DNA from: Rickettsiales bacterium
GTDB lineage: Bacteria > Pseudomonadota > Alphaproteobacteria > Rickettsiales > UBA1997
Length of the DNA: 15,807 nt
Direction: 5' to 3'
Assembly: GCA_031269065.1 (NCBI GenBank)
Contig: JAIRWJ010000089.1
Span: 1-15,807 of the forward strand
Part shown: positions 1 through 8,800 of the stretch, piece by piece
How the letters are laid out: every line of letters starts with the position of its first letter
How positions within the stretch are numbered: the stretch's first letter is position 1
Program-made: the position numbers and the translations under genes
The notes under the pieces: generated by a model
What the model was told of the DNA's origin: nothing
The model's input: the letters and a program-made list of their open reading frames with translations, nothing else
Database searches by the model: none

Positions 1-625
1 TCCTACTAACCCCGTTGAACACATCTCGATAACTTGCACCCAGCTTCCCGTTCAGATATTTCAGCACATCACCCCTGACATAGATCTGTTTGTCGGCAAA
101 CAGCTTATTTATCAGCATGGGCTTGGCATCACTAGTTAATTTCCCGATTTTTAGTATCGTGCCACCTCTAAGGCGAGATTCCAAATCCTTGATTTTGCTG
201 TGTCTTCGGCCTAGATCTTCGCCGGACACAATCAGAACTGAGGAATTGTTAATCATCAGAGTGTTCAAAAGGTAGAAAAATTTATCATCTTCAATATTCC
301 GTGGAAAATTATCTACCAGGTAGTATTCGAATTTTTCAATGACATTGCCAATCTTCTGGATAAATTCTTCAAATTTCAGTCCCTGGAGTTCGGACAAATC
401 TAAAGTATTCGCGTTGTGATTGTGTTTCCAGATCTGTCCCAGATGGGTTTTGCCACATTTTTCCTCACCACTAAGAAATGTGATTTGATTGTCCAGACCA
501 TCATCCGTATCCTCTTTGGCTCTATTCAACGTACAGAAGGCCTCTATGTTTCCACCGAAGACAATAAAGTTACCTGTGCTGTAGTTTTCCTCCACCAAAA
601 AATCAAATGTCATCTGTTGCGTCAT
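1..625 (-). CDS. hdaA: HdaA, DnaA-family regulator of replication initiation (3' end outside window)
   Basis: The visible 208 residues read as a DnaA/Hda-type AAA+ protein without the DNA-binding domain of DnaA. The N-terminus (QQMTFDF, residues 3-9) fits the clamp-binding leader of Hda proteins. Walker A is GEEKCGKT (53-60), the Walker B strand is YYLVDN (101-106), and box VII is DLESRL (147-152). Hda proteins, together with DNA-loaded beta clamp, stimulate ATP hydrolysis by DnaA and prevent re-initiation. The family is about 220-240 residues, so only a short C-terminal piece is missing. The start ATG overlaps the recF stop (ATGA), which suggests translational coupling; no strong Shine-Dalgarno is seen. 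The second Walker B acid is Asn here, so its own ATPase may be weak. A second Met at residue 5 is an alternative start. Confidence 0.82.
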   Translation of the reverse strand, partial: MTQQMTFDFLVEENYSTGNFIVFGGNIEAFCTLNRAKEDTDDGLDNQITFLSGEEKCGKTHLGQIWKHNHNANTLDLSELQGLKFEEFIQKIGNVIEKFEYYLVDNFPRNIEDDKFFYLLNTLMINNSSVLIVSGEDLGRRHSKIKDLESRLRGGTILKIGKLTSDAKPMLINKLFADKQIYVRGDVLKYLNGKLGASYRDVFNGVSR

Positions 626-1728
626 AGTTCTATAATTTTACTATTGGCAAATTTTTCCAGATTTTTGAAGTAACCCGGGTCAGTTCCAGTTATGAATGAC
701 TGGATATCAAGTTTTCCTAGCTCAAAAAAGAGCTTCTCCCGAGCTGTCTCGTCTATGTGGGAACAGGCCTCGTCTAACAGCAGGACCGTTGCGCCACTAT
801 TAATTTGCTTAGAAAATATGGCTCGAGTGACTATAAGGGAAAGCAGAAGCATCTTCTGCTCTCCACTCGAGCAGAGTTCAGCTTTAACTCCATTGACTCT
901 GTTGGAGACGCTCAGATCACTCCTATGAACTCCAAAATTTGTCTTTTTTGTTTCTCTATCAATGTCTCTATTGGAAAATAGAGTTCTCCTGTAGAAATTT
1001 TCTATTTCTAGGGCCCTCCTGTCGCTGAATCCATTTTCAACCTCACCCAGAATATTGAGGTGTTCCATCGGAAATTCTGTGGTGTATTCTAAAAAAATTT
1101 GATTAAGGCGGCTAATAATTCTATTTCTCACATCGGCTATAGCTGTACCAAGCTCCGCAATTTTTTTTTCGACTATGTCCAGCCACCTATTCTGGTTGGC
1201 ATTGGTCAGCAAAATTTTTATTCTTTCCCTCAGAAAAAATTCATATTTTTTCACATTAGCATAGTGACTCACAAATAGCATGTCGGCTGTTCTATCCAAA
1301 AATTTCACTCTGGCCGGACGATCTTCCATGAAGAATTGGTCCATCTGGGGTATGAAATAGGTGATTCTAAGTATTTTTGTCAGCGGGTCAGTGTTTCTAA
1401 GTTGTTCATCATTGAATTTTATAAGTTTCCTGTCGTATTTCTGCCTGAGTACTACTCTGTCTCTGTCATTAAATTTCAAATATACGGAGAACATCACATC
1501 ATCTGGCAAAGTTCCTCCTCTTTTACAATTCATGGAGACCATCTCATCCACCTGGGCACCTCTCAGACCCCTAGCATCAGAAACTAGGGAAATTGCCTCC
1601 AGAAGACTAGTTTTTCCTCTTCCATTTGGGCCAACCAGAATGTTAAACCCTCCACAGAAGTCGAAAGTCCTGTTGGAATAATTTCTAAAATTATTCAGAA
1701 TAACTTCAGAAATATATTTTTCGGGCAT
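622..1728 (-). CDS. recF: RecF, DNA gap-repair ATPase
   Basis: The 368-residue protein is an SMC-like ABC ATPase of usual RecF length. It has Walker A GPNGRGKT (33-40), a signature SSGEQ (287-291) and Walker B LLLDEA (316-321) with the downstream His of the D-loop (SHID). The run LEAISL followed by RGLR after Walker A, and the FLDR and HRSDL blocks, are typical of alphaproteobacterial RecF. Known role: with RecO and RecR it loads RecA at single-strand gaps on stalled forks. Its ATG follows the dnaN TAG with no gap, and its TGA overlaps the start of hdaA, so the three genes are probably one transcript. No truncation is visible. Confidence 0.95.
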   Translation of the reverse strand: MPEKYISEVILNNFRNYSNRTFDFCGGFNILVGPNGRGKTSLLEAISLVSDARGLRGAQVDEMVSMNCKRGGTLPDDVMFSVYLKFNDRDRVVLRQKYDRKLIKFNDEQLRNTDPLTKILRITYFIPQMDQFFMEDRPARVKFLDRTADMLFVSHYANVKKYEFFLRERIKILLTNANQNRWLDIVEKKIAELGTAIADVRNRIISRLNQIFLEYTTEFPMEHLNILGEVENGFSDRRALEIENFYRRTLFSNRDIDRETKKTNFGVHRSDLSVSNRVNGVKAELCSSGEQKMLLLSLIVTRAIFSKQINSGATVLLLDEACSHIDETAREKLFFELGKLDIQSFITGTDPGYFKNLEKFANSKIIEL

Positions 1729-2859
1729 CTATATGCGTATTGGCATTAGAACAAAAATGTTGTTGGTTTCACTCTTGTCTTCAACTAGAATGGCCGACGT
1801 GCTATCTTTGAAGAAAATATCCACAGTCTCGCTGTCTATTTGGCTAAAGATATCTAGAACAAATTTAGAATTAAAACCTACCTCGATTGTACCCGCATAG
1901 TTGAAATCCACCCTAATTTCCTCGCTAGCAAAACCGTTCTCATTTGAATTTGCCTCCAGTAGGAGGTTATTTTCAGTCAGGATGAACTTAATACCTCGAT
2001 GACTATCACTAGTGACGGTAGAAACTCTGTCTATGACATTACTAATTTCTTTCCTGCTGACTCTTAGTAGCTTGCTGTTTTCCTTTGGAATAACCCTCCT
2101 GTAGTCCGGAAACTCAGCATCTATCAATTTAGATATAATCAGGCCGTCCTCCGTCTCGAATTTTATCTTAGTCCTGGAAACGGAAACTTGAATTTCTTCC
2201 TGACTAGACATAGAAACTATTTTTTTTATTTCCGGCAGAGCCTTTTTAGGAATTATGACCCCCGCCAGAGGGTCCCTGCCACTATAGTAGCTGAGCTCCA
2301 CTATGGACAATCGGTGGCTATCGGTAGATGCCGCCGTGAGTCTTCGACCAGTGCTGTCTTCCACCGTATGGAGAAAAAGACCATTGAGGTAGTATCTGCT
2401 CAGATCATCCGATATGGATAATCTGGTTTTGTCTATCATAGCTATAAGGTCTTTAAGCTTTAGCTTGAATTCAGACTGGGCTTGCTGGTCCTCAAAGTTC
2501 GGGTAACCCTCCGCATCTAGACACATCAGCTTGAATTTGCTTCTTCCGGATCGTATGTTTAGTATTTTATCGCTTTCAGTATATTCACAGTGGATCTCAG
2601 AGCCATCCTCCATTTTCCTCACCACCTCGTGGAGCAGCTGGGCAGGAACTGTTATAACCCCATCCTTCTCGACAACCACCCTACCATGATTTTTTATGTA
2701 AGTATCGGAGTCAGTCCCGGTCAGGTACAGCAAACCTTCACGTGCCTCTATCTTAATATTTTGCAAAATAGCCAGATTACCCGGGTTCTTTCTACTGGCA
2801 ACGCCGTACACGCCCAGCAGTAATTTCAGGAAAGAACTTTTTTCTACTACAAATTTCAT
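1729..2859 (-). CDS. dnaN: DNA polymerase III beta subunit (sliding clamp)
   Basis: This 376-residue protein forms the ring that tethers DNA polymerase III and other clamp-binding proteins to DNA. The start chosen is the Met opening MKFVVEKSSFLKLL, which matches the usual DnaN N-terminus. A Met 18 codons upstream gives a non-homologous extension. The C-terminus ends in VLMPIRI, the conserved clamp tail. Repeated clamp-domain features include YYLNG and ASTDSHRLS near the middle. It is the first gene of a minus-strand operon with recF directly abutting it. Neither dnaA nor gyrB is adjacent, unlike the classical origin cluster. A weak Shine-Dalgarno-like AGGA lies about 15 bases upstream. Confidence 0.95.
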   Translation of the reverse strand: MKFVVEKSSFLKLLLGVYGVASRKNPGNLAILQNIKIEAREGLLYLTGTDSDTYIKNHGRVVVEKDGVITVPAQLLHEVVRKMEDGSEIHCEYTESDKILNIRSGRSKFKLMCLDAEGYPNFEDQQAQSEFKLKLKDLIAMIDKTRLSISDDLSRYYLNGLFLHTVEDSTGRRLTAASTDSHRLSIVELSYYSGRDPLAGVIIPKKALPEIKKIVSMSSQEEIQVSVSRTKIKFETEDGLIISKLIDAEFPDYRRVIPKENSKLLRVSRKEISNVIDRVSTVTSDSHRGIKFILTENNLLLEANSNENGFASEEIRVDFNYAGTIEVGFNSKFVLDIFSQIDSETVDIFFKDSTSAILVEDKSETNNIFVLMPIRI

Positions 2860-2887
2860 AACAAACGACACTATTCCTGAAAAAGAT

Positions 2888-2918
2888 ACTATATTTTTCC
2901 AACGAAAAATCAACTCAA
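2888..2918 (-). promoter_or_regulatory. Possible promoter of the dnaN operon
   Basis: On the minus strand, TTGAGT (2913-2918) and TATAGT (2888-2893) are separated by 19 bases, about 30 bases upstream of the dnaN start. The -10 is good but the spacing is long, and the region is AT-rich, so a chance match is quite possible. Confidence 0.3.
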
Positions 2919-3134
2919 AAAATTACTGTACAGGTTCACAACATACGAGATTGATTAGCCTCGTTCCGTTCAGTGATAGATAATGCTACAGCGGAGTTCT
3001 GGAATCAAGCTTTAAACGGGTCTGACCCGCAAAAATTAAGTTTTTTTATGCCGACAAGTTTCTTTCTTTATTTTTCAAAAGTCTATGTACATAAAAAGCG
3101 AAGTTGGGGTTATACTACCTATCCTGTTTCTGTG

Positions 3135-3163
3135 TTGACTATTTTCATCAGTTATTTTACGAT
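3135..3163 (+). promoter_or_regulatory. Probable promoter of the MORN-repeat gene
   Basis: TTGACT (3135-3140) and TACGAT (3158-3163) are spaced by 17 bases. Transcription would begin near 3170, giving a 30-base leader that carries the GGGATAG ribosome-binding sequence just before the ATG at 3200. Confidence 0.5.
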
Positions 3164-3199
3164 AAAAACATATATTTTCAACAAAAATAGGGATAGTGT

Positions 3200-4165
3200 A
3201 TGTATAAGAAAGCACCAGAGTGGTTTTCAATACAACCAGGTTCTATGACTGAATATCTCACACAAAAAAAGAAAGGAAGAGAGAAGAAAACTCTGGAGCA
3301 ATCTAGAGATTTAGAATATGGATTTTTCCCCCGTCCAACAATGCCTGGGAAACATATGCAGGCAACAAAAAGGGAGGAAACACTGGAGACAATCAGGAAA
3401 ATGGGATGGACTCTTGTAAAAAGCCCAAATATTACTGACAGCAATCCATATGAATACGAATGCCGAGGCACTATCAAGATAAAAGGAGTTCCCTGGGGCA
3501 AAGATTTCTGTAAGAAAAACAGGATATTTGATCTTTCGTCCTTTCTAGGTGCTCCTTCAAAGGACGAAACAGCAGAATACGAGGGTAATTTCTTCTGGTC
3601 AGCAGCTGATGGTAGTATAAGACCAAAAAGTCATGAACAGGTAAGAATTAGGTGTAAGGATGGAAGCAGCTATGCCGGTTGCCTTGATGAGAACTATAAA
3701 ATGAGTGGTCTTGCAGTTTTTAAAAGTTCACTTTACGGCTCCTATTATTATGAAGGGAGGTTAATACGTGGTAAACCCGAGGGAGAAGGGGCAAGGATGA
3801 AAAAGGAACTTAATGACGGCAGCACATACGAGGGTGGCTGCAAGAATGGTAAAATGTACGGACTGGGTAAAATCGTACATCCAGATGGTAGTGTTTATGA
3901 GGGCAAATTCGTAGGAAACAAAATACAGGGAAAAGGCAAGGCGACATTTTTGGGTGGCTATGCTGCCAATGTGTTTTTCCAGGATGGAAAATTGACAATG
4001 TTTTCTAGCCTTAAATATCGCTGCACTGTGCTCAAAGGTAGAACGTTGAGATCATTCAAGAATCTCACAAGGAGACTTCAATACCTGGTGATGAGATTAG
4101 TAAGAAAGGATGCTGAAAATATGTCTCTTGGCGTCACAGATAACAAACCTGGCCATCATTTCTAA
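3200..4165 (+). CDS. MORN-repeat protein, possible host-interaction protein
   Basis: The 321-residue protein has about four MORN units of roughly 23 residues between 158 and 265, with the recurring pattern YEG...G...G.G.....DG. Clear examples start at YEGRLIRG (184), YEGGCKNG (210) and YEGKFVGN (233). The first 130 residues are lysine-rich and match no family I recognise. The C-terminus (about 270-321) is basic. There is no signal peptide or membrane segment. The first ATG is preferred because AGGGATAG lies just upstream. MORN repeats in eukaryotes and in some intracellular bacteria bind lipids or other proteins; an effector role here is inference. The gene is divergent from dnaN and convergent with the Nudix gene. 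Confidence 0.8.
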   Translation: MYKKAPEWFSIQPGSMTEYLTQKKKGREKKTLEQSRDLEYGFFPRPTMPGKHMQATKREETLETIRKMGWTLVKSPNITDSNPYEYECRGTIKIKGVPWGKDFCKKNRIFDLSSFLGAPSKDETAEYEGNFFWSAADGSIRPKSHEQVRIRCKDGSSYAGCLDENYKMSGLAVFKSSLYGSYYYEGRLIRGKPEGEGARMKKELNDGSTYEGGCKNGKMYGLGKIVHPDGSVYEGKFVGNKIQGKGKATFLGGYAANVFFQDGKLTMFSSLKYRCTVLKGRTLRSFKNLTRRLQYLVMRLVRKDAENMSLGVTDNKPGHHF

Positions 4166-4176
4166 ACCAGCACTAA

Positions 4177-4190
4177 TCTATCTAGATAGA
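4177..4190. repeat. 14-bp perfect palindrome between convergent genes
   Basis: TCTATCT and AGATAGA abut as an exact palindrome in the 35-base gap between the stops of the MORN and Nudix genes. There is no loop and no T-run, so it is not a classical terminator. It could be a protein-binding site or chance. Confidence 0.5.
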
Positions 4191-4200
4191 ATTGCTGTCA

Positions 4201-4692
4201 CTAGTTTCCTGGTCTTAGAGGCCATTCGCAGTAGGATATTCCCTGGAGCAGGTTTTCCACGCAGTATTTGGCATAGCTAATGGTATTTCCTGGTAGTTCA
4301 TCTAGAGGGAAGAATTTTAACTCTCCACACTTATTTGGCTCGTTGTTTTTGATTTCCCCATCAAAATCATCGACCAGAAAGAAAAAATCTATATAGTCAT
4401 TAAACTCTGGGCTCGAAGCGGATCTGAAGAGAGTTGTGCCTAGATGCGCCTTCTTTACATGTATATTGGCCTCCTCCCGAGTTTCCCTGACTAGAGCTTC
4501 GGCCAGTGTTTCACCGGCCTCCACATGGCCACTTACGAGGCCGTAGCTACCATCCATAAATCCCGTGTTTTGTCTCAGTGACATCAACAATTGGCCATCC
4601 TTTAGAATCACAGCGTACACGGCTGTGGTAATTCTGTATCTATCTATTGTGTACCTATTCTTCTCCACTAGAAACCCTTTTCTTGTTAACAT
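4201..4692 (-). CDS. Nudix hydrolase
   Basis: The 163-residue protein carries a Nudix box at 55-77: Gly55, Glu61, then RETREEA with Arg69, Glu70, Glu73 and Glu74, the Mg2+-binding helix of enzymes that cleave nucleoside diphosphates linked to another group. The usual late Gly of the box is Asn76. The sequence around SLRQNTGFMDGSYGLVSG resembles small ADP-ribose or 8-oxo-dGTP type members, but the substrate cannot be told. The ATG lies inside the last codons of mraY (7-base overlap), so translation is probably coupled. Whether it serves cell-wall nucleotide metabolism or only housecleaning is unknown. Confidence 0.85.
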   Translation of the reverse strand: MLTRKGFLVEKNRYTIDRYRITTAVYAVILKDGQLLMSLRQNTGFMDGSYGLVSGHVEAGETLAEALVRETREEANIHVKKAHLGTTLFRSASSPEFNDYIDFFFLVDDFDGEIKNNEPNKCGELKFFPLDELPGNTISYAKYCVENLLQGISYCEWPLRPGN

Positions 4693-5729
4693 ATGACGCT
4701 ACAGTATAACATTAAAAAGGCAAAAAAACAACACCCAAGATTAAAAAACCACAACATGGTCACAACTTTTTTCTCAGCCATACCAGATTTTTCCAGGTGG
4801 TGGTGAAATGGTGCCATTTTGAAGAGCCTCCGACCAGTGATCTTGAAACAACCAATTTGCAGCACTGTGGAGAGTATTTCAACTATAAAAAGTGTGGCCA
4901 TCAGCCCATAGGCCAGCTCTATGCCCAGCAATATCGCAATATAGCAGAGAAGAGAGCCTATCATCAGGCTACCCACATCCCCTAGGAATACCTTCGCCGG
5001 ATGGATATTGTAAACAAGAAATCCACCAAAGGAGGCTACTATTGCAGTCAATATAATTATTAGATCAAACAGTAGTCTTCTATCCAGCATAGCAGAGAAA
5101 TAGTGTTGACCCCAGGGAGTTACTAGCGTTGCTAGCATTGTAACCCCGATCGCCATCACTGGCACAGCCAAAAGTCCATCCAGACCATCTGTCATATTCG
5201 CCGCATTGGAAGAACCGCATATTATCAATACATAGAACACTGGAGCAAGAGCGTAGAGCGGAAACCTCAGACCAAATGGCAATAGCAGATCGGAGCTCAG
5301 ATATTCCGGATTCCTGTAGAACAGGTATAGTATACCACCAGCAGTCAGCAGAAGCTGTAGAACTAGTTTTTTGCTACCTTGGAAACCTTTGGGATTGTCC
5401 CAAAATACCTTCAGCACATCGTCCGCCAGCCCAATGGCCGAAAATACTATTACAAAATAAATTGCCACCTGGATCTGTGGCGACCCCAGATCACAAAAAA
5501 GAATCATGTCCAGTAGAATAACAAGACTAACAGCTAAACCCGCCATGGTTGGTGTTCCGACCTTCTTCTGGTGAGACTCCGGGCCCTCCGCCCTTATAGG
5601 CTGGAATTTCCTATGTTTCCTCATATAGTGGAGCAATACTCTAATTCCCAAAATACAAAAGATAAACGAGCCAAAGCAGCAGCTCAGCAGGGTAATCACC
5701 GGACTTATTGTGGGAATAATGGGATGCAT
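4686..5729 (-). CDS. mraY: MraY, phospho-MurNAc-pentapeptide transferase
   Basis: This integral membrane enzyme transfers phospho-MurNAc-pentapeptide from UDP to undecaprenyl phosphate, making lipid I. Visible family motifs, in 347-residue numbering, are GPESHQKK with GTPTMAG near 50-63, the acidic pair in GLADD (103-104), NMTDGLDG (178-185), FLGDVGS with its Asp at 251, and the HHH triad of PFHHHLE (309-311), among about ten hydrophobic segments. The start at 5729 is preferred over the ATG at 5753 because AGGGAG lies 7 bases before it, and a promoter-like element would leave only a few bases of leader for the earlier ATG. The gene stands apart from murE, murF, murD and ftsW. Its presence implies lipid I synthesis and at least some peptidoglycan. 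Confidence 0.93.
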   Translation of the reverse strand: MHPIIPTISPVITLLSCCFGSFIFCILGIRVLLHYMRKHRKFQPIRAEGPESHQKKVGTPTMAGLAVSLVILLDMILFCDLGSPQIQVAIYFVIVFSAIGLADDVLKVFWDNPKGFQGSKKLVLQLLLTAGGILYLFYRNPEYLSSDLLLPFGLRFPLYALAPVFYVLIICGSSNAANMTDGLDGLLAVPVMAIGVTMLATLVTPWGQHYFSAMLDRRLLFDLIIILTAIVASFGGFLVYNIHPAKVFLGDVGSLMIGSLLCYIAILLGIELAYGLMATLFIVEILSTVLQIGCFKITGRRLFKMAPFHHHLEKSGMAEKKVVTMLWFFNLGCCFFAFLMLYCSVIC

Positions 5730-5766
5730 AGGTTTTCTCCCTAGTTTGATCATATTCTATAGTCCT

Positions 5767-5794
5767 ATCCTACAGATTTTTCTCATTTAATCAA
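5767..5794 (-). promoter_or_regulatory. Possible promoter of mraY-Nudix
   Basis: On the minus strand, TTGATT (5789-5794) and TAGGAT (5767-5772) are 16 bases apart. Initiation near 5760 would place the AGGGAG ribosome site inside a leader of about 30 bases ahead of the start at 5729. The spacing and the -10 are only moderate. Confidence 0.35.
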
Positions 5795-5878
5795 GAAGAA
5801 AATGGCCGGAGCATTCTGGCAATTCCTGGCACAGCCTACCTCTTTCTCATATGAAACTGGGAAGGATGACAATTACTA

Positions 5879-8800
5879 TCACATTCCCATTCCTCCACTC
5901 TTTTTCTTCCCCTCATCCCTCTGCTTTGTTTCAGGTGCATTAACCTGAGGTGCTTGAGTATTCGATACGCCGCTTTTGCCAACATCTATGGCATTTCCAA
6001 CCTTACCACCGCCGAAAATATTATTAACCGCTGATAATCCTGATGCTTGTTGAGGAGGAGCTGTTGATTTTGTCTCCTTCTCCTCTATCTCTTCCTTCTC
6101 TTCCTTCTTCTCTTCCTTCTTCTCTTCCTTCTTCTCTTCCTTCTTCTTCTTTTTCTCTTCTTTCTCTTTTCCCTCCTTCTCTTTTTTCTTCTCCTTCTTT
6201 TCCTTTTTTCCCTTCTTCTTCTCTTCCTTCTCTTCCTTTTCTGTTGCCTCTTTTTCCTCGGCATCGTTATCTTTCCCACCTTCATCGGAAGCCCCCTCGA
6301 GGCCTTCCTCGGCTTTCCCCTTTTCTAATGGTACTGCTGGCGGCGCTTCTGGTGTGTTCTCATCTACTCCTTCTTTGTCCACTCCTTCTTTGCTGTTTTT
6401 CTCTTTCTCACTAGGAGTCTCAGCGTTACCTTCTAGCGACTTATCGGGATTCTTATTTATCCCGGCGGCATCCAGATCCAGCTCCCTCTTTTCCTGCTGG
6501 ACATTCACCACCCCCTCAACCAGTTTTTCATTCGCTATGCTTCCATTTTCCCATATTTTTCTTTTTGTTTCTAGAGCACCAGTATCAATCTCCGCAATAC
6601 TTTTGGCACTTGTGCTCTGTATTTTTTCTCTACGATTCTCTTCTTCTGTTATTGCACTGGAGATTTTTGCTAGCTCTTCTTTTTTTTTCTCCAGTGCTTC
6701 TATTTCCTTATTTTTTTCTTCTAATTCTTTCCTGTGTTTTTCGAGTTTTTTAGATCCTTTATCACTCTTTGTCCTATTCAGTTCACTCTCCTCGTGTCCT
6801 ATCTTATCCTCTAGCTCTTTCTTCTTATCCATCAGTTTTACTTGGTCTTTACCAATTTTGTTATTTACACTGTCGATCTTTTTATGAACAGAGTCTAGTT
6901 TGAGGTTATCATCTTTACTATCAATCAATCCTAATTTATATTTCTTGTTGTCTTTATCAAAATCCATCATTCCCTGCTTAATAGTGTCAGGTGAATCCAT
7001 CCCCATAAGATAATGTTCTTTACCTAATTTATTGTGCACACCCCTGACATCTCTACTGCCCATTTCAACCTTTAGCAGCGCAAGTTTAGCTTCCTCTGCT
7101 TCCTTTGTTTTTAGACTATCCTTGTATTTGTTTACCTTTTCCAGTCTTTTGTTCTCTTTATTATCTAACCACTGTCCAACATCACTATCTTTGGAAAAAA
7201 TTTTTTCGGACGGCTGTCCTAAGCCAGATTCTTTCACGGTTTCACCGATAACCGGGTTAGAGGTTTCTCCACTCACATGGGCCTTTGTATCCTTGTAGGC
7301 ATTTTCCCGAATAACCAATAGAGCTTCCTTAGACAGTTGTTGTTTATTTATATCATCTTGGCTGGGTGCTTCATTACCTGTTTCTTTTATAGCCTTTTGT
7401 TTCTTGGCCTCTTTCACGTATTCCCCATTAACCTGGTCCACCAGATTCAAAAATGTTGTCACATCCTTGCTCTTTTCTGTAGCATTACCAAAGACAGACA
7501 TTGCGTCATTCACAACGCTAGCTTTCCAGGTATTATCTACACCCAAACCTCCGTCGGTGAGCAACAGCTTATTCGATTCATTTTCAGCCTGTCGGACCCC
7601 TAGTTCTGCATTATTCACCTTTAATCTAGCCAGTTCGGCAGTGTAGCCCCTATCATTTTCTACCAGAAAAGCCGCGCTCTTATGGTCCAAAGTACCACCA
7701 CTATCATACATACATCTGCGTATTGACAGCTCTTCAAAATCCACCTTCTGTAGAGTCTTATAGGTTTCTCTGTTTTGTTCTATGGTGTTTTTGATTTTTT
7801 CCTCTAGTTCCTTCTTACTAGCACCATCACTTGTTTGAAGTTCCACATTTAACTTTTCCAGTTCAACGGACAGCTTGGCTACATTTTTCCAATCGTCATC
7901 TGACATAGTCTTAGTCGCCGGTGAGGGTTTATTTGGCGGCTGAGTGTCAGTAGTTTTTTCATTTGTATCTAGAGTCTCACCACTTTTCTCCATATTAGCA
8001 TCTATCCTAGCGTCCACCTGTTCTAGGATTCCATTCACCTCTTCTTTTCTTTTCGTCTCATCTTCTATTCCTGCCCCTTCAAATGCCTGTTTGCAGGCCC
8101 CCTTGGCTGTTTCCTCGATAGTTGGATCATTTTTATCATCTTTATATTTTTGCAGAACTCTTTTTACCTCATCTATTCTACTTTGTTTCCCCTCTTCCTC
8201 GTCCAGACCAAGAAGATAGTCAACATAGAATAGAAAATCAGTAGGACCATGGACATCGTCCCATTTTGTTATGCGTCTTTGTTTTTTATGTTCTACTTCT
8301 CCATTCGTCATTGTCCCATATTGTTCTGCAGCTTGACCAGTGTTCTGCACCTGATTCTGATCTCCTGGAGGACCTGCCAATGGGCTCTCTTTTGTCACTC
8401 CACCTGTTACTTCCTGTACCGATGGTCCATTCTGCTCCTGCTGTGGACCTACTGTGGGACCAGATATCTTCTGCAGATCATCCACTGTCTTCTGTAGAGC
8501 TGCTACCTGCTGCTTCAGAACATCTATCTCCTGCTGCTGAGTTGTAGAATTATTTTGCCCCTGCTGGCTTGGTTCCGGAGGAGATGGAGGAGGAACGGGA
8601 GGACCTTCCTCCTGTTTCTGCTGGCTCTGGTTCTGTTGCTGTCTATATTGTTCTTGTTTTTCTTCTAAAGTCCGTTTAAAATCTTGCTTTGACGAGATAT
8701 GTGCATTTTCTTGTTCCTTTATCGAAGTTTTAACTTTGTTCAGTTCCGAAAATTTATTATTATATTCTTTAGATCCCACCAACAGTTCTCCACTATCACA

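Larger units (their letters stand above)
2860..3199. other. Divergent intergenic region between dnaN and the MORN gene
   Basis: These 340 bases hold no convincing gene on either strand. They contain promoter-like elements for both flanking genes and a short perfect inverted repeat, CGGGT-CTG-ACCCG at 3017-3029. A run of seven T at 3041-3047 lies too far from that stem for a standard terminator. No tRNA or known small RNA was recognised. Confidence 0.5.

Noticed and set aside
2951..2963. 13-base sequence GATTAGCCTCGTT repeated at 14825-14837.
   Set aside because: One or two such 13-base matches are expected by chance in a window of this size; the flanks do not match.
3017..3047. CGGGT-CTG-ACCCG with a later T-run as an intrinsic terminator.
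   Set aside because: The stem is only 5 bp, the T-run starts 11 bases after it, and no plus-strand gene ends just upstream.
6043..6887. Ser/Leu/Phe-rich open frames on the plus strand across the giant gene, and an Arg/Lys-rich minus-strand frame at 6085-6285.
   Set aside because: They mirror the Lys/Glu codons of the giant gene in other frames. Low complexity keeps stops away; they have no ribosome sites or family features.
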